A stretch of 6,724 bases of DNA. Origin: Palsa-1400 sp036008545. Its GTDB lineage: Bacteria > Verrucomicrobiota > Verrucomicrobiia > Limisphaerales > Palsa-1400. The stretch is taken from assembly GCA_036008545.1 (NCBI GenBank), contig DASYNM010000468.1:1-6724 (forward strand), written 5' to 3'. Below, one piece after another: positions 6,043 to 6,724 of this stretch. Within the stretch, counting starts at the first letter, position 1. Each line of letters begins with the position of its first letter. Both the position numbers and the translations under genes were made by a program. Under the pieces are notes generated by a model that saw only the letters and a list, made by a program, of their open reading frames with translations, was not told where the DNA came from and did no database searches.

Positions 6043-6724
6043 TTATTTACCGGGAGGTGGGAAGGGAAGACCGGCCGGCTGAGGAGCATGGATCGGCCCT
6101 GAATTCGCTTCGCAGATCCAATCCGCCAGAAGGTCCAACTCCACCGCCGTAAACCCAACAGGCGCCTTGCGCACGAAGGACAACTCATTGGGCGCGACGC
6201 GCGTGATTTCAGTCACTGTGTTGCCCGCCAATGAACCTAATCCACTCAGCCATTCGTTTTCCACGAGTTCGTCATCCTGCGCGTGGCTGCTCTCTGCGCG
6301 CGAACGATTGGCAATCATTTTGTCCAGTATCTGCCACTCCTGCATCCGACGACCTGTCAATTCCCAATCATAATAGACCAGGTTCGTGCGTCCCTCGACT
6401 TGCGATATCAATGCATCCGGCATCGGTTTGCCATTGGCAGCCCTTGGAAAACTGGATAAAAACAAGAACTGACCGTTGCTGCCCTCAACGGCCTGCAAGC
6501 TAGGCACAAACAATCGAATGTTTCGCAATGCAAGAGTGTTTCCCTGGGGTGGCCTGACCAGTTCTGTGCCATTGAGCAGTTTTAGCTCGGGATTCAATGC
6601 GGCCGGCGCCGCGGTGGACAGCGTTTCCAAGGTGTTGCTGGCGCTGACCTCCGGCCATGCCATGTAATTCAGCAGTGGCATCTGGTCCAAAGCCCAACAG
6701 TAGAATTGGTTGGTGAATGGATTG
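6043..6724 (-). CDS. Unrecognised protein, C-terminal part (5' end beyond the window)
   Basis: The frame is open from the window edge to a TAA at 6043-6045, so at least the last 226 residues are seen and the true start lies beyond 6724. A TTG at 6690 is in frame, but coding character continues upstream of it (FYCWALDQMPLLNYMAWPEV), so it is probably internal. I cannot assign a family. Visible features: a central segment with alternating hydrophobic residues (NIRLFVPSLQAVEGSNGQFLFLSSF) that looks like beta-structure, a TNLVYYDWELTGRRMQEWQILDKMI stretch rich in aromatics that looks helical towards its end, an acidic patch (DDELVENEW), and a Pro-rich end (LPFPPPGK). No cysteine pairs, nucleotide-binding loops or membrane spans are evident in the visible part. 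It is in tandem with the ribonucleotide reductase homologue, but 160 bp and a separate promoter divide them, so no functional link is implied. Confidence 0.75.
   Translation of the reverse strand, partial: NPFTNQFYCWALDQMPLLNYMAWPEVSASNTLETLSTAAPAALNPELKLLNGTELVRPPQGNTLALRNIRLFVPSLQAVEGSNGQFLFLSSFPRAANGKPMPDALISQVEGRTNLVYYDWELTGRRMQEWQILDKMIANRSRAESSHAQDDELVENEWLSGLGSLAGNTVTEITRVAPNELSFVRKAPVGFTAVELDLLADWICEANSGPIHAPQPAGLPFPPPGK

Overview
The window shows a bacterial chromosome segment with moderately high GC and mostly ordinary gene content. It looks like a Gram-negative bacterium, and I lean towards the Verrucomicrobiota (PVC group). The reasons are the style of the NrdA-like protein (its closest remembered relatives are the ATP-cone NrdA proteins of Chlamydia/PVC type), a GspF/PilC protein, and a pyrimidine/purine-rich inverted repeat of a kind I associate with such genomes. 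This assignment is an inference.

Layout. Positions 2-880 (+) hold the C-terminal two thirds or so of a type II secretion/type IV pilus inner-membrane platform protein (GspF/PilC), whose start lies outside the window. Positions 881-1115 separate it from the convergent gene and carry a long, nearly perfect inverted repeat (38-nt arms, 37 matching, 908-1049). Positions 1116-3357 (-) hold a two-gene polar amino-acid ABC importer: a single polypeptide fusing the substrate-binding protein to the permease (1855-3357), overlapped by 14 bp by its ATPase (1116-1868). Positions 3358-3800 are a 443-bp intergenic stretch without a credible gene. It contains a compound hairpin just upstream of the transporter start codon and an isolated TATAAT. 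Positions 3801-5882 (-) hold a 693-residue homologue of the class I ribonucleotide reductase large subunit. Positions 5883-6042 are its promoter region, and 6043-6724 (-) the C-terminal part of a protein I do not recognise.

The centre of interest is the ribonucleotide reductase homologue. The frame is uninterrupted and the N-terminal ATP-cone looks intact, but nearly every catalytic element appears to be missing: the thiyl-radical N-x-C-x-E finger loop, the first redox cysteine, the phosphate-binding A-P-T-A-T-I-S loop, the Tyr-Tyr radical-transfer pair and the C-terminal Cys pair. Most losses coincide with in-frame deletions. Its promoter carries two tandem 16-bp sites 31 bp apart that match the NrdR box, the operator of the ATP-cone repressor of ribonucleotide reductase genes. 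No small subunit (nrdB) lies in the window. Together this suggests a non-catalytic NrdA paralogue, possibly a nucleotide-sensing or regulatory partner, still wired into the dNTP-synthesis regulon.
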